NCBI GenBank assembly: GCA_019918135.1
Contig: WBZZ01002865.1
Span: forward strand, 145,001 to 209,000
Source of the DNA: Paulinella micropora
Lineage: Eukaryota > Cercozoa > Imbricatea > Euglyphida > Paulinellidae
Reading direction: 5' to 3'
Length of the DNA stretch: 64,000 nucleotides
Part shown: in pieces, positions 20,571-29,744 of the stretch
Layout of the letters: each line of letters begins with the position of its first letter
How positions within the stretch are numbered: the first letter of the stretch is position 1
The notes under the pieces: generated by a model
Told to the model about the DNA's origin: nothing
Database searches by the model: none
The model's input: only the letters and a program-made list of their open reading frames with translations
Made by a program: the position numbers and the translations under genes

Positions 20571-22345
20571 TGGGGCATTTAGTGTGCTAAAGCACATTGA
20601 CTTTGTCAGACTTTATTAAACTTTTTTTTTTTAAAACATAAATCATGCCTAAGCTTTTTAATAGCGTGGAAAAGACAACAGACTGTCTCTTGCTAGTTCT
20701 AGTCCTTGCCGGTCTTGCACGAGCTGCTGCCGTGTGGAAAGGTAAGATTCCAACGACACAGTGGCTGTCTTAAAGCGTAGATTTTATAAAACCACGAAAT
20801 TCTTTATAGAAAGATATATTCAAGCGGGGAAAGAGACTGCAGAAGAAAACGATATCCGGAGCTCTGTGGAGAGCGCTCCTCCCGCGGGAGCTCCCCGGGG
20901 GACAATCTAGAGCCTTATACCTTAGTAGCGCATGAGCACAGGCTCGGTGGGGCTTAGCACGGCTCGAACGGCCCCAAGCTGCGCCCCAGCACCGTGTCGC
21001 ACTCCTAGGGATCTAAGGCTCTATTTTCACTTTTTTTCCCCCCCGAGGGTGTTTTTTCTTAGGACCGTTCCCTCCCCCCTCCCCCGTCCCCTCCCCCTTT
21101 TTTTCACAGGACAGTGGGGAGGGGACGGGGAGGGGGCGGGGGGAGAGAAAGGGAGGGGGGAGAAAAAATGGGACGTGTTCCCCCCGGGAACTTCCCAAGG
21201 GGCAATTTAGAGCCTTAGGTCCTTAGGTCCGTAGGACCGTGAGAGCGCGGCTTCGGGTGGCAGAGTACAGGCTCGGTGGGGCTTAGCACAGGCTCTGTGG
21301 GGCTTAGCACGGCTCGGACGGCCCCAAGCTGCGCCCCAGCGCTGTGTCGCACTCCTAGGGATCTAAGGCTCTATTTTCACTTTTTTCCCCCCCGAGGGTG
21401 TTTTTTCTTAGGACCGTTCCCTCCCCCCTCCCCCGTCCCCTCCCCCTTTTTTTCACAGGACAGTGGGGAGGGGACGGGGAGGGGGCGGGGGGAGAGAAAG
21501 GGAGGGGGAGAAAAAATGGGACGTGTTCCCCCCGGGAACTCCCCAAGGGGCAATTTAGAGCCTTAGGTCCTTAGGTCCGTAGGACCGTGAGAGCGCGGCT
21601 TCGGGTGGCAGAGTACAGGCTCGGTGGGCTTAGCACAGGCTCTGTGGGGCTTAGCACGGCTCGGACGGCCCCAAGCTGCGCCCCAGCGCTGTGTCGCACT
21701 CCTAGGGATCTAAGGCTCTATTTTCACTTTTTTCCCCCCCGAGGGTGTTTTTTCTTAGGACCGTTCCCTCCCCCCTCCCCCGTCCCCTCCCCCTTTTTTT
21801 CACAGGACAGTGGGGAGGGGACGGGGAGGGGGCGGGGGGAGAGAAAGGGAGGGGGAGAAAAAATGGGACGTGTTCCCCCCGGGAACTCCCCAAGGGGCAA
21901 TTTAGAGCCTTAGGTCCTTAGGTCCGTAGGACCGTGAGAGCGCGGCTTCGGGTGGCAGAGTACAGGCTCGGTGGAGCTTAGCATAGGCTCGGTGGGGCTT
22001 AGCACGGCTCGGACGGCCCCAAGCTGCGCCCCAGCACCGTGTCGCACTCCTAGGGATCTAAGGCTCTATTTTCACTTTTTTCCCCCCCGAGGGTGTTTTT
22101 TCTTAGGACCGTTCCCTCCCCCCTCCCCCGTCCCCTCCCCCTTTTTTTCACAGGACAGTGGGGAGGGGAGGGGAGGGGGCGGGGGAGAGAAAGGGAGGGG
22201 GAGAAAAAATGGGACGTGTTCCCCCCGGGAACTCCCCAAGGGGCAATTTAGAGCCTTAGGTCCTTAGGTCCGTAGGACCGTGAGAGCGCGGCTTCGGGTG
22301 GCAGAGTACAGGCTCGGTGGCGCTTAGCACAGGCTCGGAAGGCTC
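20571..22345. repeat. Long dispersed repeat copy 2 with 348-bp tandem array
   Basis: The first ~365 bp match 13381-13745. An array follows with ACTCCTAGGGATCTAAGGCT at 21001, 21351, 21698 and 22046 (periods 350, 347 and 348). Each unit has TTAGCACAGGCTC words, an imperfect ~28-bp C-tract/G-tract inverted repeat around TTTTTTTCACAGGACAGT, and a tail CCTTAGGTCCTTAGGTCCGT. Units are nearly identical, so the array is young or homogenised. The frames open across it (MGLSTGSVGLSTARTAPSC and the like) are by-products. Confidence 0.88.
20645..20910 (+). CDS. Spliced secreted mini-protein, copy 2 (join 20645-20741, 20810-20910)
   Basis: Exon 1 differs from copy 1 by one synonymous change and one Pro-to-Leu change inside the hydrophobic signal-peptide core (LLLVLVLAGLARAAA). 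The 68-nt intron 20742-20809 keeps AAAG/GTAAGA and TTCTTTATAG. Exon 2 begins ERYIQAGKETAEEND and ends earlier than in copy 1, giving 65 residues in all. Conservation of the signal peptide and of both splice sites in two copies supports a real gene, although the copies are too similar for a formal test of selection. Confidence 0.5.
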
Positions 22346-22878
22346 AAGTTGCGCCTAAGAAAAGACCGAGCATAGTTAGTCTTGGCCTTGCACAAAGTTG
22401 AGTCTTTCCTTCCTCTATACACGCCTCTCTCTGTATTCTCTTGTTTAAATGTTGACAGGAAAAAGAAGGGGAGGAGTGGGGAGGATAGATAAACTCAACT
22501 GTGTGCAAATCACAAGGCGAGACGTGCTTGGCTTTTTTTTCAGCACAGCCTAAGCCGTCCGATCCGTATTTGACCAAACCCAGGCCGTGCCCCAGCGCTT
22601 GGTCGCACTCTCAATTTTGCTAAAGATCTAAGGCTCTAATTTCCCGGTCTAAAATGTGTCCTCGCCCTTCCTTTGTTTTTCTTTCCACCTTAACCCTTTG
22701 CCAGTGCTGTAGGGGGGGGGGAGCAAGGCCTGAGCAAGCTAGCGCCGGTTGTAAAATCTAGTAGAAATATTTTTGCAAAAGGTGCTGACGTGCCGTAAGG
22801 AGAAATAAACAAATGTCCCCTGACACGAGACTTTAGCTAAATAATTGTATTTAGAGGAAATGATGCAACAGATGTATT
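22346..22878. other. Stretch without a supported gene
   Basis: Mixed sequence between the repeat array and a small minus-strand coding fragment. Apart from one array-like remnant near 22590-22640 (GTCGCACTCTCA, AAGATCTAAGGCTCTA) and a G run near 22710, nothing is recognisable. Confidence 0.5.
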
Positions 22879-23034
22879 TTATTCGTAAGAACAAGCCGTT
22901 GGTGCGGTTTTGCCACGTTTATCCTGCGCGACCCACCGCCGACCAAAGACTGCTCGGACAATAGTGGGCAAGACAGCGTAGACAAGTGTACACACTGCCG
23001 CGCTTATAAGGCCCAAGAAAGGCGCGACGTGTGG
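22879..23034 (-). CDS. Possible last exon encoding a membrane segment
   Basis: A 51-residue frame reads APFLGLISAAVCTLVYAVLP, TIVRAVFGRRW and a hydrophilic tail ending TACSYE-stop, with AATAAAAT directly after the stop on the same strand. The hydrophobic run followed by basic residues is what a single membrane helix looks like. No ATG is in frame, so if real it is a terminal exon or relic. A competing frame (22919-23266) overlaps it and looks less protein-like. Confidence 0.25.
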   Translation of the reverse strand, partial: PHVAPFLGLISAAVCTLVYAVLPTIVRAVFGRRWVAQDKRGKTAPTACSYE

Positions 23035-23534
23035 TCAATGTTGATTTTTTCTTTAATAATGCATTTTTAACAGCCGCGTACACAAGGTCTCGCGCCACGA
23101 ACATGGTACAGTACAAAACATTAAATCTTTGCCTTCGGCCTCGCTCAGCCACTCCATCGTCGTAGCCCACCATTTTTGAACAGGGGTAAGCGAATGGTGC
23201 CAAGCTCAACAAAGTGAGAATTCTGAAACTTGATGTAAGAAACTTACCGACCAAGGGTTTGAGCACATGTCAAAATTTGAGAAATGAACGTCCCCCCGAA
23301 GCCTTCTGTCGGCAATGGAAATACACTAGACGGTCGTTGTAATGAAATATTGGGCTACTAGTCGTCGAAACTTGCCCTGGGGGAGGGGGGGGGAGGGAGA
23401 GAGGCAAGAAGAGGAGAAGGGGGCTCGGGGAAGGTAAGGTGCGGGAGTTGTGAGTGAGCAGTGGGGGGGGGGGGGGGAGACTCCCGACTAAAATCAGATA
23501 TTTAATGAAATCAAGCGCACTGTACGACGCTAAT

Positions 23535-26465
23535 TCAGTGCGCCTCTTGCAGCCTTTGCCTTTTTGCCTTGCGCCACTCTTCCCTGTCCTCTCTGTCGCG
23601 TTTTGGGGGCAGCTGGGAGAGGAGTTCTTCTTTTGTATATGGAAACAATAAGCCCTGCTTTTTCGGCGCATTTTTCCCAAGAGAAGAGTACATGTTCTGA
23701 GCATAAGGCTTTTGCAAATTGATTCTCGGAAATTCTTCTTTGAAGCAAGCCAGAAATTGCTCCCGGGCCGACTTGTTCAATTCATCCTTGGCTAAGCCCA
23801 AGAAGCTTTCAAAGCTTGCCACCAAATCCTGTAGCCTGATAACAAACTTTCCTTTGTTCGGACCTTGCCCGAGCACATAAACATGCGGGATCTTGGTCTT
23901 GGCTCGCCTTTTTTTACAGGGTAATCTTCTTTTTAAGGCAACCCTGCGCCTAAACCTTGCTGAGAATCTTTTGTATGCATCCCTAACCTTGGCCTCCGGG
24001 GCGCTATCATCATCGAGGACCGCCACCGCTTCTAGGAATAGACCGGTTTCTCGAGGCGAGGGTGCGCCTTGCTGCTGCCATTCATTGTTGTCGGAGACAG
24101 CCTTGCTAAGCCTTAGGCTTGTAGCAGCTACCCCCAGGCCTTGCAACTGGCTTGCGGTCCACAGAGATTCGCCTTCGTCGTTGGGCAAAACAAGGACTTG
24201 GCTTCGGTTTGGCAAACAAATGTCACCCCAGCCATAGCCTGGTATCTTGAGGTCGGAACAAAGCATCTGCAGCAACTCCCGGAGCTCTTCCCCGGATTGA
24301 CCCCGACGGCTGCAGCCATCTATTACAATTAGCAGCCTTTGCTGCATTTCCGCTAGCTTGTGCGGCCCTATCTTGACATCGCGCAGGACGACCACGTGTT
24401 GATCCCCCAAGGCCAGACAAAAAGACCTTAGAAGCTGTTTCAGCCACGGGGTGACCCGGCCTTGCAGGCAAAGCCACGACTGTGAGGGGAGCTTCTGCGA
24501 AGAAGAGTCTTGCTGTTGCAAGGCCCGAAAAGCCCTGAACTGCCGCGCGAGCCAGTCCACAAAGAAATCTCCATCGCGTGCCTCAAAGCAACCGTGGATT
24601 GCTCCTGCTAACCACTCGGGCACTGGTGGGGCAGCCCCGGCCGCAGGCCGGGGGCTAGGCAATAGTAAACGCTGCAAGCGATTGGCGTCAACTGGTTCAG
24701 TGCAATCCTGCTCCCAAAACTTGAAAATGTTTGGCTTTCTTCTGTAACGCATCGCCCACTCAGGTGGTACTAGCTCGAGACCCTGCTTCTGTTGCTTGTA
24801 CTCTTGGGGTAGTTGCCGCAGCTTAATCAACTGTGTGTACTCGACAGCCACAGATTGACCAACGAGGATCTCTCTGAGAGCACAGGATCGCACCGCTACC
24901 AGAGCATCCGTCCTTGCAAGCCACCAGCGCGCCAACACGTCGCGGAGGTCAAGCCAGAAATGCTTGGTTGGCGCAAAGCAAAAAAAGGCTCTGATCTCGT
25001 CTTGACAGTCTTCCATTTGTAGCATCTCTTTGTCCTTGATCGACAGCGCGAAACGCTGCATGCGGATGCTGAGTTGCATAGGCTTGATGCTAAATTCGCC
25101 TTGGGTGGGCCACATTTCTCGCCACGCAAGTTTTGATAGCAGAGAGGTAGCCGGAGCTTGGCGGCTGCGTGCTAGGAGCTGCTGTCGGTGCTTGGGATTC
25201 AGCCCGTGCATCAAGCCCAAGAGCTGTTTAAAGTGAAGGCCTGGGTCACTGCTAACCTTGAATTTTGCAAAGCTCACCTTTGCATCGGGCCTTTCCAGAT
25301 ACTCTACGGCGTGCCACAGGCTGTCGAAGTAGAAAAGACTGCGCCTGGCGCCAAGCCCCGCAAACTTGAGAGCGCACGTGTAATACAGAAAGCTGATTTC
25401 TGGGGTGCTATTGCACACGCCTCGGCTCGCAGACTCGCAGCGGCCTACGAGGTACAGGGCCTCTGCCTGCCAGAGCGCTGGCTTACGACGCAGCAGCTCT
25501 ACAGCAAGCTTTTCCTCGTTCGGGCCTTTCTTGAGTAAGTTCTTGGCTTGGGCAAGTTCGGTCTCCCCAAGGCCCCGGAGCACTCGCGGCCTAGACTGCA
25601 GGGCTTCCCACAAGCGCCTTTCTTCTTCTTCAATGACAAGCCTGTTCTTCTCCAGGTTTAGCTCTGCGCTGAATGTGCTCGGGGGAGGAGAAGGGTCTGC
25701 GGCTGCGGCCGGGGCTGTTTCCGGTTCTGGCAAGCGTGGCCAGGCCTCCACTTCTCCTTTGTTGTTGTCTGCTGTTGAAGCTTGGGACGTATCGTCATTG
25801 CTGAGCCCAGCATCAACAGCATCATTATCACGATACGTATCAAGCTTCGGAGGCCAAGAAGAAGCTTGGTTCGACTTCGACTTCAGCTCATTCCACAAAT
25901 TCTGGAACCACGACGTTCCATTAGAGAGACATTTGGGGAACGAATTTGGGTTCGTCTTCCAGCTAGGGTTCTCGTATTTTACAAGTTTCGACAGCACATC
26001 CAATTGCCAAGGGTTAGCTGGACTAAGTGGAAGAGAAGTTTGGACTGCCGACGCCCAGTATAATTGAGCGAAATCAGTGTCAGAGGTGGGTAAGCCCTCC
26101 CCTGACTCCAAGCAATTCCCAAGAAAGTATAAAGCCTCTCCGTAAAAGATCACTGGTTTCGCCAGTAGCAATTCAAAAGCCTTTTCGTAGCGTTTTTCTG
26201 CCAGCGCTTGTTTGGCCTTTTCAAGCAGTAGCGGCACTTCAGCAGGCAAGGACCTGGGCTTAACATTCGAATACCACTCCAGCCTTTTTGCTTCGATTCG
26301 CACAATGTTTTCTTTGTCAAACAGCAGGTCTTTTGGCAAATAATGGCTGTACTTTTTGCCTAGGATGTAGTCAAGCAATCTAGGCTTCTGTTCGTCTGGA
26401 AGGCCGGTCTCTTGGTATGCGCGCTTGCAGAATTCTTCGACTGCCAGATCTTCCTTGTCATCCAT
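23535..26465 (-). CDS. Sel1-like / degenerate SF3-type ATPase protein, paralogue without HNH
   Basis: 976 residues from the first ATG. The N-terminal ~300 residues differ from the paralogue at 9975-13073 and contain one Sel1-like block (FYGEALYFLGNCLESGEGLP). From about residue 290 (EEEERRLWEALQSRP) to the end, the two proteins align throughout: ALWQAEALYLVGRCESASRG, the LQGRVTPWLKQLLRSFCLAL segment where a Walker A loop would be expected, LLIVIDGCSRRGQSGEEL, VLVLPNDEGESLWTASQL and the basic tail RLPCKKRRAKTKIPHVYVL. No HNH motif is present. The ATPase-like core lacks the conserved Gly-Lys-Ser, so if it descends from a helicase it should be inactive and may bind nucleic acid or a partner. Intact and intronless. 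Confidence 0.7.
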   Translation of the reverse strand: MDDKEDLAVEEFCKRAYQETGLPDEQKPRLLDYILGKKYSHYLPKDLLFDKENIVRIEAKRLEWYSNVKPRSLPAEVPLLLEKAKQALAEKRYEKAFELLLAKPVIFYGEALYFLGNCLESGEGLPTSDTDFAQLYWASAVQTSLPLSPANPWQLDVLSKLVKYENPSWKTNPNSFPKCLSNGTSWFQNLWNELKSKSNQASSWPPKLDTYRDNDAVDAGLSNDDTSQASTADNNKGEVEAWPRLPEPETAPAAAADPSPPPSTFSAELNLEKNRLVIEEEERRLWEALQSRPRVLRGLGETELAQAKNLLKKGPNEEKLAVELLRRKPALWQAEALYLVGRCESASRGVCNSTPEISFLYYTCALKFAGLGARRSLFYFDSLWHAVEYLERPDAKVSFAKFKVSSDPGLHFKQLLGLMHGLNPKHRQQLLARSRQAPATSLLSKLAWREMWPTQGEFSIKPMQLSIRMQRFALSIKDKEMLQMEDCQDEIRAFFCFAPTKHFWLDLRDVLARWWLARTDALVAVRSCALREILVGQSVAVEYTQLIKLRQLPQEYKQQKQGLELVPPEWAMRYRRKPNIFKFWEQDCTEPVDANRLQRLLLPSPRPAAGAAPPVPEWLAGAIHGCFEARDGDFFVDWLARQFRAFRALQQQDSSSQKLPSQSWLCLQGRVTPWLKQLLRSFCLALGDQHVVVLRDVKIGPHKLAEMQQRLLIVIDGCSRRGQSGEELRELLQMLCSDLKIPGYGWGDICLPNRSQVLVLPNDEGESLWTASQLQGLGVAATSLRLSKAVSDNNEWQQQGAPSPRETGLFLEAVAVLDDDSAPEAKVRDAYKRFSARFRRRVALKRRLPCKKRRAKTKIPHVYVLGQGPNKGKFVIRLQDLVASFESFLGLAKDELNKSAREQFLACFKEEFPRINLQKPYAQNMYSSLGKNAPKKQGLLFPYTKEELLSQLPPKRDREDREEWRKAKRQRLQEAH

Positions 26466-26789
26466 CTTGCGACAGTACAAGTGGTTTATGAGCAACAATC
26501 AGCTACTTTCTTGTTTTATATTTCTAAGAGAGCCAGGTTTGTGTCTTCTTAGATCACAATTTGATCTTTACTCTTGACTTCCTCCCTTCCTTTCCCCCTC
26601 CTTCTTCCCCTCCCCCCCTTCTCACCCCTCTCTCCGCCCTCTCCCGAATTTATTCTCTCTCTAAAAACTTCCTGCTGTTTTTTTGAGTCTCAGTTGCAGG
26701 CTTAGGTTTGGTCGAGGTTTTTAATTAAAAAGAAAATTGAACTTTCTTTGCGACTATTATACACTCTACAGCTACTACCTGGAGGGCAA

Positions 26790-27839
26790 CTATCCAACAT
26801 AGGTGGCCAGAGACTCTCGTGCAAAAGCAGAGCCCAAACCTGCCGCCTGCGACCAGTATTGTACGCCCTTCGCTTCGTCCTTGGGCACCGAGACGCCAAA
26901 GAAATGGTACGCGCCCAGTAAACAACGCGCGTCCGCATGGCCTTGTGCAGAGGTCTTGGTAGCCCACACGGCGGCCTGGCCTTTGTCCTGTGCTGTGCCT
27001 TCGCCAGAATCGTAGCAAAGAGCTAGCCGGAACTGCGCTTCGTCGCTACCTTGCAACGCCGCCTTCTTGAAGAATTCAAACGCCTTGGTCTGATTATTCG
27101 GGGTACCCCAGCCGTTCAGATAGCATGCTGCCAGCTGAAACTGCGCGTCCGCTAGATTTTGGAGAGCTGCTTGCTGATACAGCTGGAAAGCTCTGGCATC
27201 GTTCTGAGGAACCCCGCTGCCCCCCAAGTAGCAGTTGCCCAGCCGTAACTGTGCAGTTGCGTTCCCTTTGGCAGCCGCTCTGCCATACCACCGCACCGCT
27301 TTGAGTTCATTTTTGGGCACTCCTTGGCCTTCCAGGTAGCAGTCGCCTAGGTTGTATTGTGCGTCAGTCTCCCCTTGCTTCGCCGCCAATGCGTACCACT
27401 TCACAGCCTCGGCTTCGTTCTTCACAACTCCTTTCCCTTCTTCATAGCACGCACCCAGCCAGCGCTGCGCTTGTGCGTGTCCCTGTTCCGCGGCGCCCTT
27501 GAAACACCTGGCAGCTTTGACGAGGTCCAGGCCGACGCCCGTCCCGTTAGCATAACAGGCTGCTAAGCACAGCTGGGCTTCTGCGTGTCCCTGTTCTGCC
27601 GCCATTTCAAAAAGCTCCACGGCCTTGGTGGGGTCCTGGGGGGCACCCTCTGTGCCATGAAGGTAAAGGTCAGCCAGGCACATTTGGGCGTCGGTGTTGC
27701 CTTGCTCAGCAGCTTGCTGCAAAAGATCAAGCCTGGCGCTCTTAGCATCAGCAAGCACCGCCTCCAGGTGTGCGCGTGACAACATAGTACGCTCGCGGTT
27801 GCGACGACGCCGGCTCTTCTTGTAACCAGAACTAACCAT
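26790..27839 (-). CDS. Sel1-repeat protein (nine repeats)
   Basis: 349 residues. After a basic start (MVSSGYKKSRRRRNRER) about nine Sel1 repeats of 36 residues follow, for example AVKWYALAAKQGETDAQYNL and GDCYLEGQGVPKN. Sel1 repeats are alpha-helical solenoids that act as adaptor surfaces; the partners cannot be told from sequence. The protein is essentially all repeat, with no signal peptide or membrane helix, so it is likely cytosolic or nuclear given its basic N-terminus. TTTTTAATTAAAAAG lies past the stop. Intact; the gene runs in the same direction as its neighbours at 23535 and 28187. Confidence 0.85.
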   Translation of the reverse strand: MVSSGYKKSRRRRNRERTMLSRAHLEAVLADAKSARLDLLQQAAEQGNTDAQMCLADLYLHGTEGAPQDPTKAVELFEMAAEQGHAEAQLCLAACYANGTGVGLDLVKAARCFKGAAEQGHAQAQRWLGACYEEGKGVVKNEAEAVKWYALAAKQGETDAQYNLGDCYLEGQGVPKNELKAVRWYGRAAAKGNATAQLRLGNCYLGGSGVPQNDARAFQLYQQAALQNLADAQFQLAACYLNGWGTPNNQTKAFEFFKKAALQGSDEAQFRLALCYDSGEGTAQDKGQAAVWATKTSAQGHADARCLLGAYHFFGVSVPKDEAKGVQYWSQAAGLGSAFARESLATYVG

Positions 27840-28186
27840 ATTCAGCGATGTGTAATACTCACAAGAGAAAGCTTTTTTTGGGGTGGGGGGAGAGAGGTTC
27901 TACAAGAACGCTTTCTTCAGTGTTCCCTGTCTTCTTCCCTCTCCTGCTTTTTGTTTGTAGACGAGGGTGAGGGAAGTGTGGGGGGAAGGGGGGGGGGCAC
28001 TGCCCCTCTCTCTCCCTGAGCACGGGAGAGGGGGGGGGGGGGCTCAGTTCGATTGTTTTTTGCGCAGGGGGTTTGTTGGTGCGACATAAAAAGCAGTTCT
28101 TCGCTAAGAAAAAAAACTTTTCTGTTTATTAAATCAAACACTGGACCAACAAAGCTCTAGACGGGGAAAAAAGGGTTTTGCTTGGT
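27840..28186. other. Spacer with G runs
   Basis: Contains two pure G runs near 27988 and 28030 and TTTATTAAATC at 28125, which reads AATAAA on the minus strand. That is suitably placed as the 3' signal of the Sel1 gene that ends at 28187. Confidence 0.5.
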
Positions 28187-29425
28187 TTAGGTCTTGCATT
28201 TTTTGGCCGGGGGCTCAGCCGCAGCGGCGGTGTCCCCGAAGATTGCGCCGCGCCCCTTTGCGACGTAGAGCCTCACTTTCTGGGCGGCCCTGAGAACGCC
28301 ATTTTGCGCCGCCAGCTGGTAGTACTTGTAGGCCTGTGCGTCGTCGCGGGGCACGCCGTGCCCGAGGCTGTAGCACAGGCCGAGCTGGTATTGGGCCTCT
28401 GCGTTGTGCGGAGCCGCCCTCCGGTACAACCGGGCTGCTTTTTTCTTGTTTCTGCGGACGCACGTACCGTTGGCGTAGCATTTGCCCAGCCTAAATTGCG
28501 CGTCTGCGTTGTTCAGTGCGGCCGCCCGCTGGTACCATTTGACAGCCTGGGGGAGGTCCCGCGCCACGCCAAGCGCATTTGCGTAACAGACTCCTAGGTT
28601 ATACATGGCAGGCGTGTGCCCCAGCTCGGCCGCCTGCTGGTACCAGTCGACTGCCTTGGGCAGATCCTGGACCACGCCGCGCCCGCCAGCGTAAAATTGC
28701 CCCAGGTTAGTCTTAGCCGCTGCGTAGTTCTGAGCGGCGGCCCGCCGGTACCATTCAAGTGCCTTGGCGCTGTCTTTGGGGACGCCGAGCCCGCAGCTGT
28801 AACAGACTCCCAGGGCGCATTGCGCAGCCGCATAGTTTTGTTTGGCCGCCCGTTGGTAATATTCGAGGGCCTTGGCGCAATCTTCGGGGACGCCGACTCC
28901 GTCCGCGTAACAGCGTCCCAGCCTGAATTGCGCTTCTGCACAGTTTTGTTGGGCCGCCCGGCGGTAACAGTCCAGTGCTTTGGCGCTATCCTGGGGGACG
29001 CCGATTCCATCCGCATAGCACTGTCCCAACCGCAATTGTGCAGCTGCATGGTTTTGTTCGGCGGCCTGTCGGTAACACTCCACTGCCCTGGCGCTATTTT
29101 TGGGCACGCTGACTGCTTGTGCGTAACACAGCCCCAGCAAGAATTGCGCATCCGCGTCTTTCTGTCCGGCCGCCTGCTGGTAAAACTGGACGGCTTTAAC
29201 CTCGTCCTTGGCCACGCCGAGCCCGCTGGCGTAACAGCATCCCAATCTAACCTGTGCCCCCGCGTCGTTTTTGTCGGCCGCCCGCCGGTACCACTGGACC
29301 GCTTGGACGTAGTCCTGACATTCGCCCAGGACGTAGGAATCGCCCAAGTCGCGAAGCGTACTCGGTGGCAAAGACGGTGGCTCGGGTGGGCATGCTTTCT
29401 GGTCCCAGAGAATGCGCCGCCTCAT
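28187..29425 (-). CDS. Sel1-repeat protein (ten repeats)
   Basis: 412 residues from ATGAGGCGGCG. A short proline-rich N-terminus is followed by nine full and one partial Sel1 repeats, closely similar to one another (ALEYYQRAAKQNYAAAQCAL, GVCYSCGLGVPKD and variants). The last ~35 residues are basic (GDTAAAAEPPAKKCKT) and could act as a nuclear signal. Repeats share more identity with one another than with those of the gene at 26790, pointing to internal amplification. The start-codon context, including the upstream GTGACTTCTCCA, is duplicated at 5078-5214. Intact. The function is probably scaffold or adaptor. Confidence 0.85.
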   Translation of the reverse strand: MRRRILWDQKACPPEPPSLPPSTLRDLGDSYVLGECQDYVQAVQWYRRAADKNDAGAQVRLGCCYASGLGVAKDEVKAVQFYQQAAGQKDADAQFLLGLCYAQAVSVPKNSARAVECYRQAAEQNHAAAQLRLGQCYADGIGVPQDSAKALDCYRRAAQQNCAEAQFRLGRCYADGVGVPEDCAKALEYYQRAAKQNYAAAQCALGVCYSCGLGVPKDSAKALEWYRRAAAQNYAAAKTNLGQFYAGGRGVVQDLPKAVDWYQQAAELGHTPAMYNLGVCYANALGVARDLPQAVKWYQRAAALNNADAQFRLGKCYANGTCVRRNKKKAARLYRRAAPHNAEAQYQLGLCYSLGHGVPRDDAQAYKYYQLAAQNGVLRAAQKVRLYVAKGRGAIFGDTAAAAEPPAKKCKT

Positions 29426-29744
29426 TGGAGAAGTCACTCTTCGGATGACTTAGAGAGCAAAAAAACAGGCAGACTTTTTTTGGGGGCCCGTAGGGGGGGG
29501 GGGGCGCCCCCCCCCCACTCTTTTCTCTTCCCCTCTCTTGCGTCGTCCCCCTCCCTCTTAGGTTCCTTCCCCTCCCCCCTCCTCTTCCCCTTATCCCTCT
29601 CGCTAATTTCTGGTCAATTCGCCTTTTTTTTGGGGCACTTTTCCCGGGATAAAACGTATTGCAGAAAAAAGTACAGATTTTTTTTTTTTTTTTTTACTGA
29701 AAGTTGCCTCTTGGCCTCAAACCTTTGGACCATGCAGGTCACAA

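Noticed and set aside
20932-22267. Repeated frames MxxSTGSVGLSTARTAPSC
   Set aside because: They are created by the 348-bp array and change with G/C run length; no sign of selection on protein.
20480-22345. Possible CRISPR-like array
   Set aside because: Units are 348 bp and contiguous without unique spacers, so it is a tandem satellite.
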